From positions 1 through 64,000 of the forward strand of contig QCEK01000005.1 of NCBI GenBank assembly GCA_003280655.1: a stretch of DNA of 64,000 nt. Direction: 5' to 3'. The stretch is from Prochlorococcus sp. AG-355-O17 (GTDB taxonomy: Bacteria; Cyanobacteriota; Cyanobacteriia; PCC-6307; Cyanobiaceae). The translations under genes were made by a program, and so were the position numbers. The notes below the pieces were generated by a model, which was given only the letters and a program-made list of their open reading frames with translations, did not search any database and had not been told where the DNA came from. Within the stretch, counting starts at the first letter, position 1. Every line of letters starts with the position of its first letter. This document shows positions 18,851-27,259 of the stretch, piece by piece.

Positions 18851-20047
18851 ATGACGCCTGAAAGGCTTGGATTACTTTGGGGGATAACTGTATTTGCGGG
18901 AGCTTTCGCTCGATTATTTTCTTCTTTTACAGGATTCCCAAGTGTTGTTATTTTGTTGCTTTCTGGATTATTCATCGGGAGATCAGGTTTAGGACTGGTT
19001 GAGCCTTTAGATCTCGGGCAAGGGCTTGAAACTATTGTGGGGCTTTTAGTCTGTTTGGTTCTATTTGAAGGGGGACTAAATTTAAAACTGCCCGAGGGGA
19101 ATATAAGAAATACTGTGTTGAAAATTTCATTGGTAAGACTTTTTATTTCATTATCAGCTGGAATTTTTATTGCTCATTTGCTAGCTGGCCTCTCATGGCA
19201 AGTCGCAGGAATATACAGTGCCATAGTTCTAGCTACTGGACCTACAGTTGTCTCTCCATTAGTGGAACAAATAAAATTAGCTTCCCCACTCTCGGAAGTT
19301 TTAAAAGCTGAGGGGTTGTTGCTTGAACCAATTGGTGCAGTACTAGCATTACTGCTTTTAGAACTGACTTTAGGGGACCTTCGTGGGATTAACGATGTAT
19401 TCATAGCATTAATGCAAAGATTAGGGGGAGGAGTCTTAATTGGATTAAGTGCAGGATGGTTACTATCAGAAATTTTAAAAAAAATAAAAAATGATGCCTC
19501 ATTTGGTATAGAGCTTCAGGTTACCCTTGGATTTATTTTCCTTGTGTATGGAATTTGCGAGTATTTTTTACCAGAATCAGGCTTGCCGGCTTCTGTCGCC
19601 GCAGGTTTTATTGTAGGCAAAAGAGAAGTTATAGATAAGGAGAGATTGGATAATCTAATAGGTGAATTAGCTCAATTAGCAATAACAGTTCTTTTTCCTC
19701 TTTTGGCCGCTGATGTTTCTTGGGGTGAATTAAGTCCGCTTGGCTGGGGAGGGGTTATTTGCGTTTTTATGTTAATGGTAATTGTTCGCCCTCTCTCTAT
19801 CTGGATTGCAACAATGGGAAAAGAATTGAACTTAAAAGAAAAAATATTTTTAGCCTGGTTAGCTCCAAGAGGTATTGTTACTGCAGCGGTAGCTTCTCTT
19901 TTCTCTATCAGATTAGAGCAGGCTGGTATCCTTGGGGCTGGCCGTCTCCAAGGGTTAGTTTTTCTTACTATTTTAATGACAGTTGGAATACAAGGTCTTT
20001 CAGCTAAACCTTTAGCGAATAAGCTTGAATTAGGCCAAAAAAAATAA
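18851..20047 (+). CDS. Monovalent cation:proton antiporter, CPA/NhaP type
   Basis: 398 residues, about 12 membrane helices without a long cytoplasmic tail. Fold and helix pattern fit CPA1/NhaP-type antiporters. Helix 4/5 motifs differ from the textbook ones: LATGPTVVSPL replaces ATDP, and EGLLLEPIGAVLALL replaces the EGxxND motif, so the canonical ion-binding aspartates are absent and a Glu-Pro pair occupies the second site. Substrate (Na+, K+ or H+) cannot be assigned. It ends 1 base before the convergent gltX. Confidence 0.85.
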   Translation: MTPERLGLLWGITVFAGAFARLFSSFTGFPSVVILLLSGLFIGRSGLGLVEPLDLGQGLETIVGLLVCLVLFEGGLNLKLPEGNIRNTVLKISLVRLFISLSAGIFIAHLLAGLSWQVAGIYSAIVLATGPTVVSPLVEQIKLASPLSEVLKAEGLLLEPIGAVLALLLLELTLGDLRGINDVFIALMQRLGGGVLIGLSAGWLLSEILKKIKNDASFGIELQVTLGFIFLVYGICEYFLPESGLPASVAAGFIVGKREVIDKERLDNLIGELAQLAITVLFPLLAADVSWGELSPLGWGGVICVFMLMVIVRPLSIWIATMGKELNLKEKIFLAWLAPRGIVTAAVASLFSIRLEQAGILGAGRLQGLVFLTILMTVGIQGLSAKPLANKLELGQKK

Positions 20048-20048
20048 T

Positions 20049-21488
20049 TTAGATTGATTTAAGACATCTTTCAATTCGGGTTCTGTCAGTTTTACACTCT
20101 GAGAAAAGCTCCCAACTTTGAATTAAATCTGGCCCACTGAGAGATCCAAAAAAGGCTACTCTTAACGATTTCATTAATATGCCTTTTTTTACATTATGCA
20201 CTTTTGAAATTTCGTTTATTATTTCTTTGGCTTTTTCTTTATTAAGTTTTTTAGTATTTTGCTCCATTAAATAATTAAAAATTAGTTTTAGAGATACTTC
20301 ACTTTCCTTATTTTTCAGGAAATCTTTACCTTCTTTTTGAATTTCAGGTATTACGAAAAATGGTTTTGATTGATCAATTGAATCTTTTAAAAGAGTCATA
20401 GAGTCTCTTAGCAAAATTGATAGTTTATAAGCCCATTCTTGAGATGGCGGCACCCAACCATTATCATCCCAATATTTCTTCATGACCTCACTTAACTTTA
20501 TTGATTCCATATTTTTTATATATTGTGAATTAATCCAGTTAAGTTTTTCCCAACTGAATTTAGCTCCAGCTTTATTTATGTCTGATAAGTCAAAAATTTC
20601 AGATATCTCTTCAAGTTTAAGTATTTCTCTGTCAACAGATTTTGGAGACCAACCTAAAAAGGCCATATAGTTTGATAAGGCCTCAGGTAAATATCCCATA
20701 TCTCTAAATTCGTCAATTGAAGTAACACAATCTCTTTTAGATAATTTTTTCCCTTCACTATTTAGTATTAAGGGTGTATGCGAAAAAGTTGGCAAATTAA
20801 GATTTAATGCTTTGTAAATTAATATTTGTTTTGCAGTGTTTGAGATATGGTCTTCACCCCTTACAACATGGGTAATATTCATGAAATTATCATCAACTAC
20901 AACTGCAAGATTATACAAAGGGTCTCCAATCTCATATCCCTTTGCCCTTCTTGACAAAACTAAATCACCACCCAAATCCTTCCCTTGCCATTTGATTTCG
21001 CCTCTTATCTGATCTACCCATTTAATTTCAATTTTTTCGTCAATCTTAAACCTTATTACTGAAGTCCTACCTTGGGATATGAATGTTTCTATTTCTTCTT
21101 TTGAAAGACTTCTGTGTCTATTATCATGCTTTGGAGGTAATCCTTTCTTTTTTTGTTCTTCTCTTAGTTGAGAAATTTCATCTTCCGTTGTGAAGCACCT
21201 ATATGCAGCTCCACATTCTATTAGCTTTTTGATGTAACTTTTGTGAATCGAAATTCGGTCACTTTGCTTTATAGGTTCTTCATCCCATTTAAGCCCGAGC
21301 CATTTCAACCCCTCTAATATATTTGTCGTATATTCAGATTTAGATCGAAGCAAATCTGTATCTTCTATTCTTATAAGAAATTTTCCTCCTATTTTTTGTG
21401 CATACAACCAATTGAATAATGCTGTTCGCGCTGTTCCAATATGAAATAAACCCGTTGGACTCGGGGCTAGTCTTAAACGTTTTTCCAA
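20049..21488 (-). CDS. gltX: Glutamyl-tRNA synthetase
   Basis: 479 residues, class I synthetase. HIGT (16-19) within LAPSPTGLFHIGTARTALF and the KLSKRD version of KMSKS are present. In cyanobacteria the enzyme usually is non-discriminating and charges both tRNA-Glu and tRNA-Gln, the latter corrected by GatCAB; Glu-tRNA also feeds tetrapyrrole synthesis. It lies at the end of a one-strand block rplS, tRNA-Trp, hyper-conserved protein, tRNA-Asp, gltX and starts 17 bases after the tRNA-Asp gene. Confidence 0.97.
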   Translation of the reverse strand: MEKRLRLAPSPTGLFHIGTARTALFNWLYAQKIGGKFLIRIEDTDLLRSKSEYTTNILEGLKWLGLKWDEEPIKQSDRISIHKSYIKKLIECGAAYRCFTTEDEISQLREEQKKKGLPPKHDNRHRSLSKEEIETFISQGRTSVIRFKIDEKIEIKWVDQIRGEIKWQGKDLGGDLVLSRRAKGYEIGDPLYNLAVVVDDNFMNITHVVRGEDHISNTAKQILIYKALNLNLPTFSHTPLILNSEGKKLSKRDCVTSIDEFRDMGYLPEALSNYMAFLGWSPKSVDREILKLEEISEIFDLSDINKAGAKFSWEKLNWINSQYIKNMESIKLSEVMKKYWDDNGWVPPSQEWAYKLSILLRDSMTLLKDSIDQSKPFFVIPEIQKEGKDFLKNKESEVSLKLIFNYLMEQNTKKLNKEKAKEIINEISKVHNVKKGILMKSLRVAFFGSLSGPDLIQSWELFSECKTDRTRIERCLKSI

Positions 21489-21505
21489 ATTTCTTTTAGA
21501 AAAAA

Positions 21506-21579
21506 CGGGACCGACGGGATTCGAACCCGCAACTTCCGCCGTGACAGGGCGGTGCTCTAACCAGTTGAACTACGGTCCC
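21506..21579 (-). tRNA. tRNA-Asp (GTC anticodon)
   Basis: 74 bases fold as a cloverleaf: acceptor GGGACCG/CGGTCCC with discriminator G, T-arm GCGGGTTCGAACCCCGT, anticodon loop CTGTCAC with GTC. No CCA is encoded. It lies between the hyper-conserved protein gene and gltX on the same strand. Confidence 0.97.
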
Positions 21580-21587
21580 AAAGTTTT

Positions 21588-21607
21588 GTTCTAAATTTAT
21601 TTAGAAC
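21588..21607. repeat. Perfect 8-bp inverted repeat upstream of tRNA-Asp
   Basis: GTTCTAAA and TTTAGAAC separated by 4 bases, just 5' of tRNA-Asp on its own strand and downstream of the hyper-conserved protein gene. There is no clear T-run on the - strand, so it looks more like a processing or mRNA-end hairpin than a strong terminator. Confidence 0.6.
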
Positions 21608-21728
21608 TTCATTCTTAAAATTATCAGATCATAATACTTAATTAATGGTGTTGTAATAAAAAAAATTTATTAATTTGAGGATTTACAGAAATAGTTAATT
21701 TTACAGCTGTCTTAGTATAAAAAACTAT

Positions 21729-21923
21729 TTATTTTTGAGGTCTAAAACCAGCAGGTTCTATCAACCTAACTTGATTACCTCTAGCAGTAAACTCTCTGCC
21801 TTGATCACTTTGTACGACAACTCTCCCACCAGACTTAACTCTGATGACTCTTGCACGAACCCATCCTAAAGCTGCTGATTCGAGGACTTTAACTACGTCC
21901 CCAGGTTGAAGATCTAACTCCAT
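21729..21923 (-). CDS. Prochlorococcus/Synechococcus hyper-conserved protein (Tudor-fold, tRNA-binding)
   Basis: 64 residues, starting MELDLQPGDVVKVLES. I recognise it as PSHCP, a protein of about 62 residues almost invariant across Prochlorococcus and marine Synechococcus and absent elsewhere; published work describes a Tudor-like barrel that binds tRNA through a basic patch around Lys30. Lys30 is present here (VIRVKSGG), surrounded by Arg23, Arg25 and Arg28. The setting is telling: same strand between tRNA-Trp and tRNA-Asp, downstream of rplS and upstream of gltX. The exact cellular role is still unknown. Confidence 0.9.
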   Translation of the reverse strand: MELDLQPGDVVKVLESAALGWVRARVIRVKSGGRVVVQSDQGREFTARGNQVRLIEPAGFRPQK

Positions 21924-21957
21924 CTTATGAAAAATGATTTAAATGATGTTGATCAAA

Positions 21958-22030
21958 CGCGTCGTGGAGGACTTGAACCCCCGACATCAGGTTTTGGAGA
22001 CCTGCGTTCTACCAACTGAACTAACGACGC
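21958..22030 (-). tRNA. tRNA-Trp (CCA anticodon)
   Basis: 73 bases with acceptor GCGTCGT/ACGACGC and discriminator G, D-arm AGTTCAGTTGGTAGAAC, anticodon loop CTCCAAA with CCA, T-arm GGGGGTTCAAGTCCTCC. It lies between rplS and the hyper-conserved protein gene on the same strand; no CCA end is encoded. Confidence 0.97.
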
Positions 22031-22083
22031 ATTTAAATGATTATAAGCGTCTTTGTGACCAATAAGTTGATTAATTTACAACT

Positions 22084-22554
22084 TTATCGATCAAAGCGTT
22101 GTTTTACGCGAGTAGCTTTTCCTACTCTATCTCTCAGATAGAATAACTTAGCTCTTCTTACTTTACCTCTACGTTCAACTTTTAGAGAGGCAACCTGCGG
22201 ACTATGTAGCATAAATACTCTTTCTACACCTATACCCTGAAAAATTCTTCTAACTGTAATAGTTTGGTTAATACCTCCGTGCCTTTTTGCTATGACAACA
22301 CCTTCATAAGGTTGGACCCTTTCTTTATTACCTTCTGTAATTTTTACTCCAACTTTAACAGTGTCACCAACATAAATTTCGGGTAATTCTTTTTTTAATT
22401 GTCCATTCTCAAATTCCTTAATAAGATTGGAAGCGCTTAAGGTTTGAGTAGTTTCAGAAACCATGTTTTTTTCTTTTTGTTCAACTTCTACATCAACTGA
22501 TGCGTCAGCTTTAATTTCGGTTTCTAATCCCTTCTCTTGTTTCTCATTGGCCAT
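22084..22554 (-). CDS. rplS: 50S ribosomal protein L19
   Basis: 156 residues; the C-terminal 115 match bacterial L19 ([33 protein letters not shown] in outline, ending [23 protein letters not shown]), a protein at the 30S-50S interface. The first 40 residues are an acidic, low-complexity extension ([21 protein letters not shown]) seen in picocyanobacterial L19 but not in E. coli. It is the first gene of the one-strand block with two tRNAs, the hyper-conserved protein and gltX. Confidence 0.96.
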   Translation of the reverse strand: MANEKQEKGLETEIKADASVDVEVEQKEKNMVSETTQTLSASNLIKEFENGQLKKELPEIYVGDTVKVGVKITEGNKERVQPYEGVVIAKRHGGINQTITVRRIFQGIGVERVFMLHSPQVASLKVERRGKVRRAKLFYLRDRVGKATRVKQRFDR

Positions 22555-22586
22555 TTTGGTCTTTTTTATCCTACAAGTTCTATATC

Positions 22587-22895
22587 TTAACCTTTTGACT
22601 CGCCTTTAGTAACCTTTTTGGTAAATGAAATTGATTTTGAAAACATTTGGAATCCCGTTATGAGCATCCATAAAACTCCAAGGGCATTCAAAAATACATA
22701 TATAAGTTCTCCATTATCTCCAAGCCACTCGCCCTCATGGAGAGACATCAACCAATGGACTTGTTCTCTAGAGTACCCTAATAAATCTTTTGAAAACCTA
22801 TAAAGAAGACCGGTAATTGAAGATATAAATAATGGAAGAAAAACCCATGGCGCCAAAGCCTTATGAAATTGCCTAGAATTAAATAAATTTTTCAT
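22587..22895 (-). CDS. PepSY-associated TM domain-like small membrane protein
   Basis: 102 residues from the ATG at 22895, preferred over an upstream in-frame ATG at 22973 because an AGGAAAG ribosome-binding site lies about 9 bases before it and the longer N-terminus would crowd the divergent map gene. Two membrane helices (about 14-33 and 70-90) flank a lumenal/periplasmic segment with [17 protein letters not shown], the HEG motif of PepSY-associated TM proteins. Function unknown; possibly electron- or metal-related. Confidence 0.75.
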   Translation of the reverse strand: MKNLFNSRQFHKALAPWVFLPLFISSITGLLYRFSKDLLGYSREQVHWLMSLHEGEWLGDNGELIYVFLNALGVLWMLITGFQMFSKSISFTKKVTKGESKG

Positions 22896-22990
22896 TTTTG
22901 TTTCTTTCCTATTGTTATTGATAGATTTAGAGTAGCCAAGACCATAATGGCTATTTTGAAGATATTTGCCCATTACTATTATTTATTCCA

Positions 22991-23830
22991 ATGAGACATT
23001 TTGCAGATCTTTTGTTAAATAAAAATAATTCCAAAACTAATGATCAAGTTCCTTTTATTCAGAGGAGAAGGGGAATTGAGATAAAGTCATCACGTGAAAT
23101 AAATTTGATGAAAAAATCTAGCAGGATTGTAGCAACTGTTTTGAGGGAAATTAATGACTTAATTAAACCTGGAATGAGCACAAAAGATTTAGATGATTTC
23201 GCTGAAAAAAGGATAAAAAGTTTTGGAGCTGTGCCAAGTTTTAAGGGCTACCATGGTTTCCCTTCTAGTATTTGTTCTAGCATTAATAATGAGGTTGTTC
23301 ATGGAATACCAAATAAAAATAAAATAATTAAAAATGGTGACTTAGTTAAAATTGATACAGGAGCATATTTAGATGGCTTCCATGGTGATAGTTGTATATC
23401 AATTTGTGTAGGAGAAGTGAGTCCAAAGGCCAAAAATCTTTGTGATGTAGCTTATAAAGCATTGTATGCGGGCCTTTCGAAAATTAAAGCAGGGAATACA
23501 CTTCTAGATGTGGCTGGGGAAATAGAGGATGTTGTTTTAAAAAATGGCTTTAGTGTTGTGGAAGACTATACAGGTCATGGAGTTGGAAGAAATCTTCATG
23601 AAGAACCATCGGTATTTAATTTTCGGACCAAAGAATTGCCCAACGTAGTGCTTCGTGAAGGAATGACATTGGCAGTGGAACCCATTGTTAATGAGGGGAC
23701 TAAATTTTGCAGAACATTAAATGATAAATGGACCGTAATAACAAAAGATGGAAAATTATCGGCCCAATGGGAGCATACGATAGTTGTTTTAAAAGATGGT
23801 ATTGAAATATTGACTGATAGAGATTTCTAG
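22991..23830 (+). CDS. map: Methionine aminopeptidase, type I
   Basis: 279 residues, pita-bread fold. Removes N-terminal methionine from nascent proteins. Metal ligands can be placed in KIDTGAYLDGFHGDS (two Asp), TGHGVGRNLHEEP (His), AVEPIV (Glu) and WEHTIVV (Glu). About 25 residues precede the core, a modest N-terminal extension of the sort seen in cyanobacterial MetAPs. Its stop lies 3 bases before that of the convergent SDR gene. Confidence 0.95.
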   Translation: MRHFADLLLNKNNSKTNDQVPFIQRRRGIEIKSSREINLMKKSSRIVATVLREINDLIKPGMSTKDLDDFAEKRIKSFGAVPSFKGYHGFPSSICSSINNEVVHGIPNKNKIIKNGDLVKIDTGAYLDGFHGDSCISICVGEVSPKAKNLCDVAYKALYAGLSKIKAGNTLLDVAGEIEDVVLKNGFSVVEDYTGHGVGRNLHEEPSVFNFRTKELPNVVLREGMTLAVEPIVNEGTKFCRTLNDKWTVITKDGKLSAQWEHTIVVLKDGIEILTDRDF

Positions 23831-23833
23831 ATA

Positions 23834-24553
23834 CTATTGTGTGTACTTATATATAATTTGGCAATACAAGAAATTAAAAAATTCTTTCAATGGAAAAATT
23901 AGGTAGGTTAGGGGATTTGGACTAATTATTATTAAATATTTTTTTGAATTAGCTAAATTATAAATTTTTTTAGAAACAAATTTGGGACTCATTATTCCGA
24001 TGGGGTTTAGTTCTGATTTAAAAGGCCCTAAGATGATTTTCTTTATTATTAATTTTTTCTTTGTATTTTTGTCTAGAAGATTTTTTTTGAAAGAAACTAA
24101 TTGACCAATAAGGGATTTACTGATCTCATATGACGGATTTAGTGCTGGTAATATTTCTGCTTCAGATGTGTTTATCCAAATCTCTTTTTTTATAAGTGAA
24201 TCATTTCTTAGAGCAATATCTTCAAATAAATTTAAAAATTTGAATTTGCTTAATGCATTTATTTCTATTGAGTTTTCATAATTGGAATTTTCTCTACTCA
24301 AATCATAGATACCATGGTTCAAAATTAAAATATCTATCTTTTCTAGTTGTTTTTTTAATGACACCTCCTTCCCACATTCCCATTTAATCCATTCATTTGG
24401 AGATTCAAGATTTATTTCATAATTAGTTTTACTATGAGTAAATCCAATCACTTTGTATCCTTTTTGACGAAATAACTTCGTTAATTCTTTACCTAGCGCA
24501 CCTGAAGCTCCAGTAATTCCAACAGTTTTTTCATTTTTAGTTGAATTTATCAT
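23834..24553 (-). CDS. Short-chain dehydrogenase/reductase family protein
   Basis: 239 residues. Rossmann start GITGASGALGKELTKLF (about 13-29) and the NHG motif (ILNHGIYD) in place of NNAG show an atypical SDR; the active-site serine (NTSEAE) and the Tyr-x3-Lys (PSYEISKSLIG) can be recognised at about 127 and 142-146. Substrate unknown. The C-terminal segment is hydrophobic and Tyr-rich, possibly for membrane contact. Convergent with map. Confidence 0.8.
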   Translation of the reverse strand: MINSTKNEKTVGITGASGALGKELTKLFRQKGYKVIGFTHSKTNYEINLESPNEWIKWECGKEVSLKKQLEKIDILILNHGIYDLSRENSNYENSIEINALSKFKFLNLFEDIALRNDSLIKKEIWINTSEAEILPALNPSYEISKSLIGQLVSFKKNLLDKNTKKKLIIKKIILGPFKSELNPIGIMSPKFVSKKIYNLANSKKYLIIISPNPLTYLIFPLKEFFNFLYCQIIYKYTQ

Positions 24554-24706
24554 TGTGCTTGATTTTTATCAGATACCGAAGAATTAAAATAAATTTACCA
24601 AAAAAAGATTATTTTTTTTTTAATTTGATTAAAACTCATAAATAAATATTTGTTTAGTTCTGGAAAAAATATTATCTTAAACCTATTGATAAATGGTTTA
24701 CTAATT

Positions 24707-25813
24707 ATGAGCGATATATTATTAATTGGTTCATGTGAGCCATTTAGTGGTAAGTCTGCAATGGTTCTTGGAATAGCAAAAAAACTTTTACAGAATAAAA
24801 AAAAAGTACGCATAGGCAAACCTCTAGCAACATGTATTGAGCTTACTAATCTTCCTTCAATTTCTTATGAAGGATTAATAGATGATGATGTTAAGTTTAT
24901 TGGATCAACATTAAATATTGAAGAGGAGAATTTAATTTCTTCAGTAGGATTATTGGATAACATATCAGCTGAAAAAAGAATCTTTAATAAAGACTTACTC
25001 CCAGGAAAAGGTTTTGATCAGATTGAAGGATTGGTTAATGATAATTTTGAAGGCCTGAATATTTTAGAGGCAGCTGGAAGTCTTCATGAGGGTATGATTT
25101 ATGGCTTAAGTCTCCCACAACTAGCTAAGGATTTAGATGCGAAAGTTTTAATTGTAAATTTATGGGAAGATTGTAAAAGTGTAGATGCACTACTTGATGC
25201 GAAAAAACAATTAGGTGAGAAATTGGCTGGAGTTGTATTGAACGGAGTTTTACCGCAAGAAGTTGAAAAGGTTAAAAATGAAATAATACCCTCTCTTAAA
25301 GATCTCGATATTGAAGTGTTTGGAGTGATGCCTAAATCACCACTTCTTAGAAGTGTCACTGTAGGCGAGCTTGTAAGAAGACTAAATGCTCAAATAATAT
25401 GTTGCCCTGAAAAAGATCAATTACTTGTTGAAACATTAAGTATTGGTGCCATGGGAGTGAATTCTGCAATGGAATTTTTCAGGAGAAGACGAAATATGGC
25501 AGTAGTTACTGGAGCTGATAGAACTGATATCCAACTTGCTGCTTTGGAGGCTTCTACTCAATGCCTGATTTTAACTGGTTTAGGAGACCCCTTGTCACAA
25601 TTGATTCATAGAGCGGAGGAATTAGAGGTGCCAATTTTAAAGGTGGAATTAGATACTCTTTCCTCCGTCGAAATTATTGAACAAGCTTTTGGTCATGTCA
25701 GAATACATGAATCAATTAAAGCTTCTTATGCTATTCAATTAGTTCAAGAGCATGTAAATCTAAAAAGAATTCTCGAAAAGATAGATTTTCCCTGCAATTT
25801 TTCAGAAAAATGC
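24707..25813 (+). CDS. P-loop (BioD/Pta-N-like) plus DRTGG domain protein
   Basis: About 369 residues from ATG 24707; the frame extends 19 codons further upstream but those residues are hydrophobic and not part of the P-loop fold. N-terminal Walker A GSCEPFSGKSA at 8-18 resembles the AAA_26 (dethiobiotin-synthetase-like) domain found at the N-terminus of phosphotransacetylases, and a DRTGG domain follows (about 215-320, ending FRRRRNMAVVTGADRTD). The catalytic PTA domain is absent, so it is probably a regulatory or scaffold protein. Nucleotide binding is likely; the reaction is unknown. Followed by an SLOG-fold gene. Confidence 0.85.
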
Positions 25814-25841
25814 TAATTTCAAATATAGGAACTTTATTATT

Positions 25842-26354
25842 TTGAGTCGCTCTTTAGATCTACCAGCAACTGAAGGCGTTGATGCCTTAGCTCAAGAACT
25901 CGCAAAACTCCAAGATAGTGGGAAAAGAAGAATTGCTTTTTTAGGTAGTAGACACGTACCGGTTGTCGACATCCACTTAATTGAGTTAATAGCAAGGTCT
26001 TTAGCAGAGGAAGGACATAATATCCTTACTTCTGGATCTCAAGGAGTGAATGCAGCTGTTATTCGAGCGGTCCTAGATATTAATCCGTCATTGTTAACTG
26101 TTTTACTTCCACAAAGTCTTGATAGACAAATACCCGAAATAAAGGATCAACTTGAGAGGGTTATGCATTTGGTTGAAAAAAGTGAAAATGATGAATTACC
26201 TTTGCCACTTGCAAGTAGTCTTTGTAATCAAGAGATTATTACTAGGTGCGATCAATTAATATGCTTTGCTTTTCACGATAGTGAAACCTTACTAAATAGT
26301 TGTAGATGCGCTGAAGAAATGGGAAAAGTGGTTAGTTTGTTATTCTTCGATTAA
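25842..26354 (+). CDS. SLOG/DprA-like Rossmann fold protein, cyanobacterial
   Basis: 170 residues from TTG 25842 (no nearby ATG in frame). The segment RRIAFLGSRHVPVVD followed by ARSLAEEGHNILTSGSQGVNAAV has the spacing of the DprA/LOG nucleotide-binding fold, where the GS and SGSxG loops hold a nucleotide or ligand. No winged-helix domain follows, so it is not a complete DprA. It starts 28 bases after the P-loop/DRTGG gene on the same strand and may share its regulatory role. Function unknown. Confidence 0.7.
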   Translation: MSRSLDLPATEGVDALAQELAKLQDSGKRRIAFLGSRHVPVVDIHLIELIARSLAEEGHNILTSGSQGVNAAVIRAVLDINPSLLTVLLPQSLDRQIPEIKDQLERVMHLVEKSENDELPLPLASSLCNQEIITRCDQLICFAFHDSETLLNSCRCAEEMGKVVSLLFFD

Positions 26355-26415
26355 ATTAATCCCCCTTATTAAAAGATGGTTTATGCTAATTTTATTAAGC
26401 GCTTAATAGTTTACT

Positions 26416-26913
26416 ATGGCAGAAAGTTTTTCCTTTGATGTTGTTTCTGATTTTGATAGACAGGAATTAGTCAATACTTTGGATCAAGTAAAAAGAGAAA
26501 TTTCTCAGCGTTACGATCTTAAGGGCACAGACACCTCAGTTGAATTAGATAAAGAAAATATTTTTATAATCACCAATAGCGAACTAACCTTAAATGCTGT
26601 CAATGACATAATTAGACAAAAGGCAATAAAAAGAAACTTATCTCTAAAAATATTTGACTACGGCGAAGTTGAAATGGTTAGTGGCAATAGAATTAAACAA
26701 ACAATTTTATTAAAACAAGGAATTAAACAAGAAATTGCAAAAAAAATCAGTAAAAATATTAGAGATCAAATAAAAAAAATCAATGTCAGTATCAATGGAG
26801 AAACACTTAGAGTTGCTAGTAAGAGCAAAAATGATCTTCAATTAGCAATTAAGCTTGTTAGTGAATTAGAAGAGTCTTTGAACATTCCTCTAAAAGCCAA
26901 TAACTTTAGATAA
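26416..26913 (+). CDS. YajQ family nucleotide-binding protein
   Basis: 165 residues, two tandem ferredoxin-like halves typical of YajQ (DUF520): starts AESFSFDVVSDFDRQELVNTLDQVKREI, with RYDLKGT and the second half KKISKNIRDQIKKINVSI plus RVASKSKNDLQ. Members bind nucleotides (cyclic di-GMP in some species) or RNA. Length matches the family. Upstream region shows TATGCTAAT about 25 bases before the start as a possible -10 element. Role in cyanobacteria unproven. Confidence 0.92.
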   Translation: MAESFSFDVVSDFDRQELVNTLDQVKREISQRYDLKGTDTSVELDKENIFIITNSELTLNAVNDIIRQKAIKRNLSLKIFDYGEVEMVSGNRIKQTILLKQGIKQEIAKKISKNIRDQIKKINVSINGETLRVASKSKNDLQLAIKLVSELEESLNIPLKANNFR

Positions 26914-26940
26914 GATCTTTAGAAAGATTAATTTTAAAAT

Positions 26941-27150
26941 ATGGCAGATATTCCAGATTCTCTCATTAAATCATTGATTAAGAAAGTAGAAGAATATCCT
27001 CGTTTTTCAAAAGAAGAAATAGAAAAATTTTGTTGGATGGCGGTACATGAACATAAACATGGTGTTTTACCCTCTGAATATGACATTAGGGAGATAGATG
27101 AGGAACTTTATTTGAAACTTTTGCAAGAATTAAAATCAAATTTCTACTAA
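26941..27150 (+). CDS. Small acidic protein, unknown
   Basis: 69 residues, soluble, with an even charge pattern and an EHKHGVLPSEYDIREID segment. No signal peptide or domain recognised. It starts 27 bases after the yajQ-type gene and may share its transcript. The compact helical look and the position in a core-gene run suggest a real conserved picocyanobacterial gene. Confidence 0.65.
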   Translation: MADIPDSLIKSLIKKVEEYPRFSKEEIEKFCWMAVHEHKHGVLPSEYDIREIDEELYLKLLQELKSNFY

Positions 27151-27259
27151 TAAATATCTATATTAAAATTCCAATTATTAAAAAAACATTTTAATTAAAT
27201 GTCTTATTAATGCACTAATTAATCTGTTTAAATATGATTAACTATAAAGCTAAAATTTA

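Noticed and set aside
21506-22030. tRNA genes as a genomic-island attachment site
   Set aside because: No integrase, no direct repeat of the tRNA 3' ends seen nearby, and neighbours are core translation genes.
24595-24819. 74-codon - strand ORF upstream of the P-loop gene
   Set aside because: Overlaps the P-loop coding start in antisense and has no supporting features.
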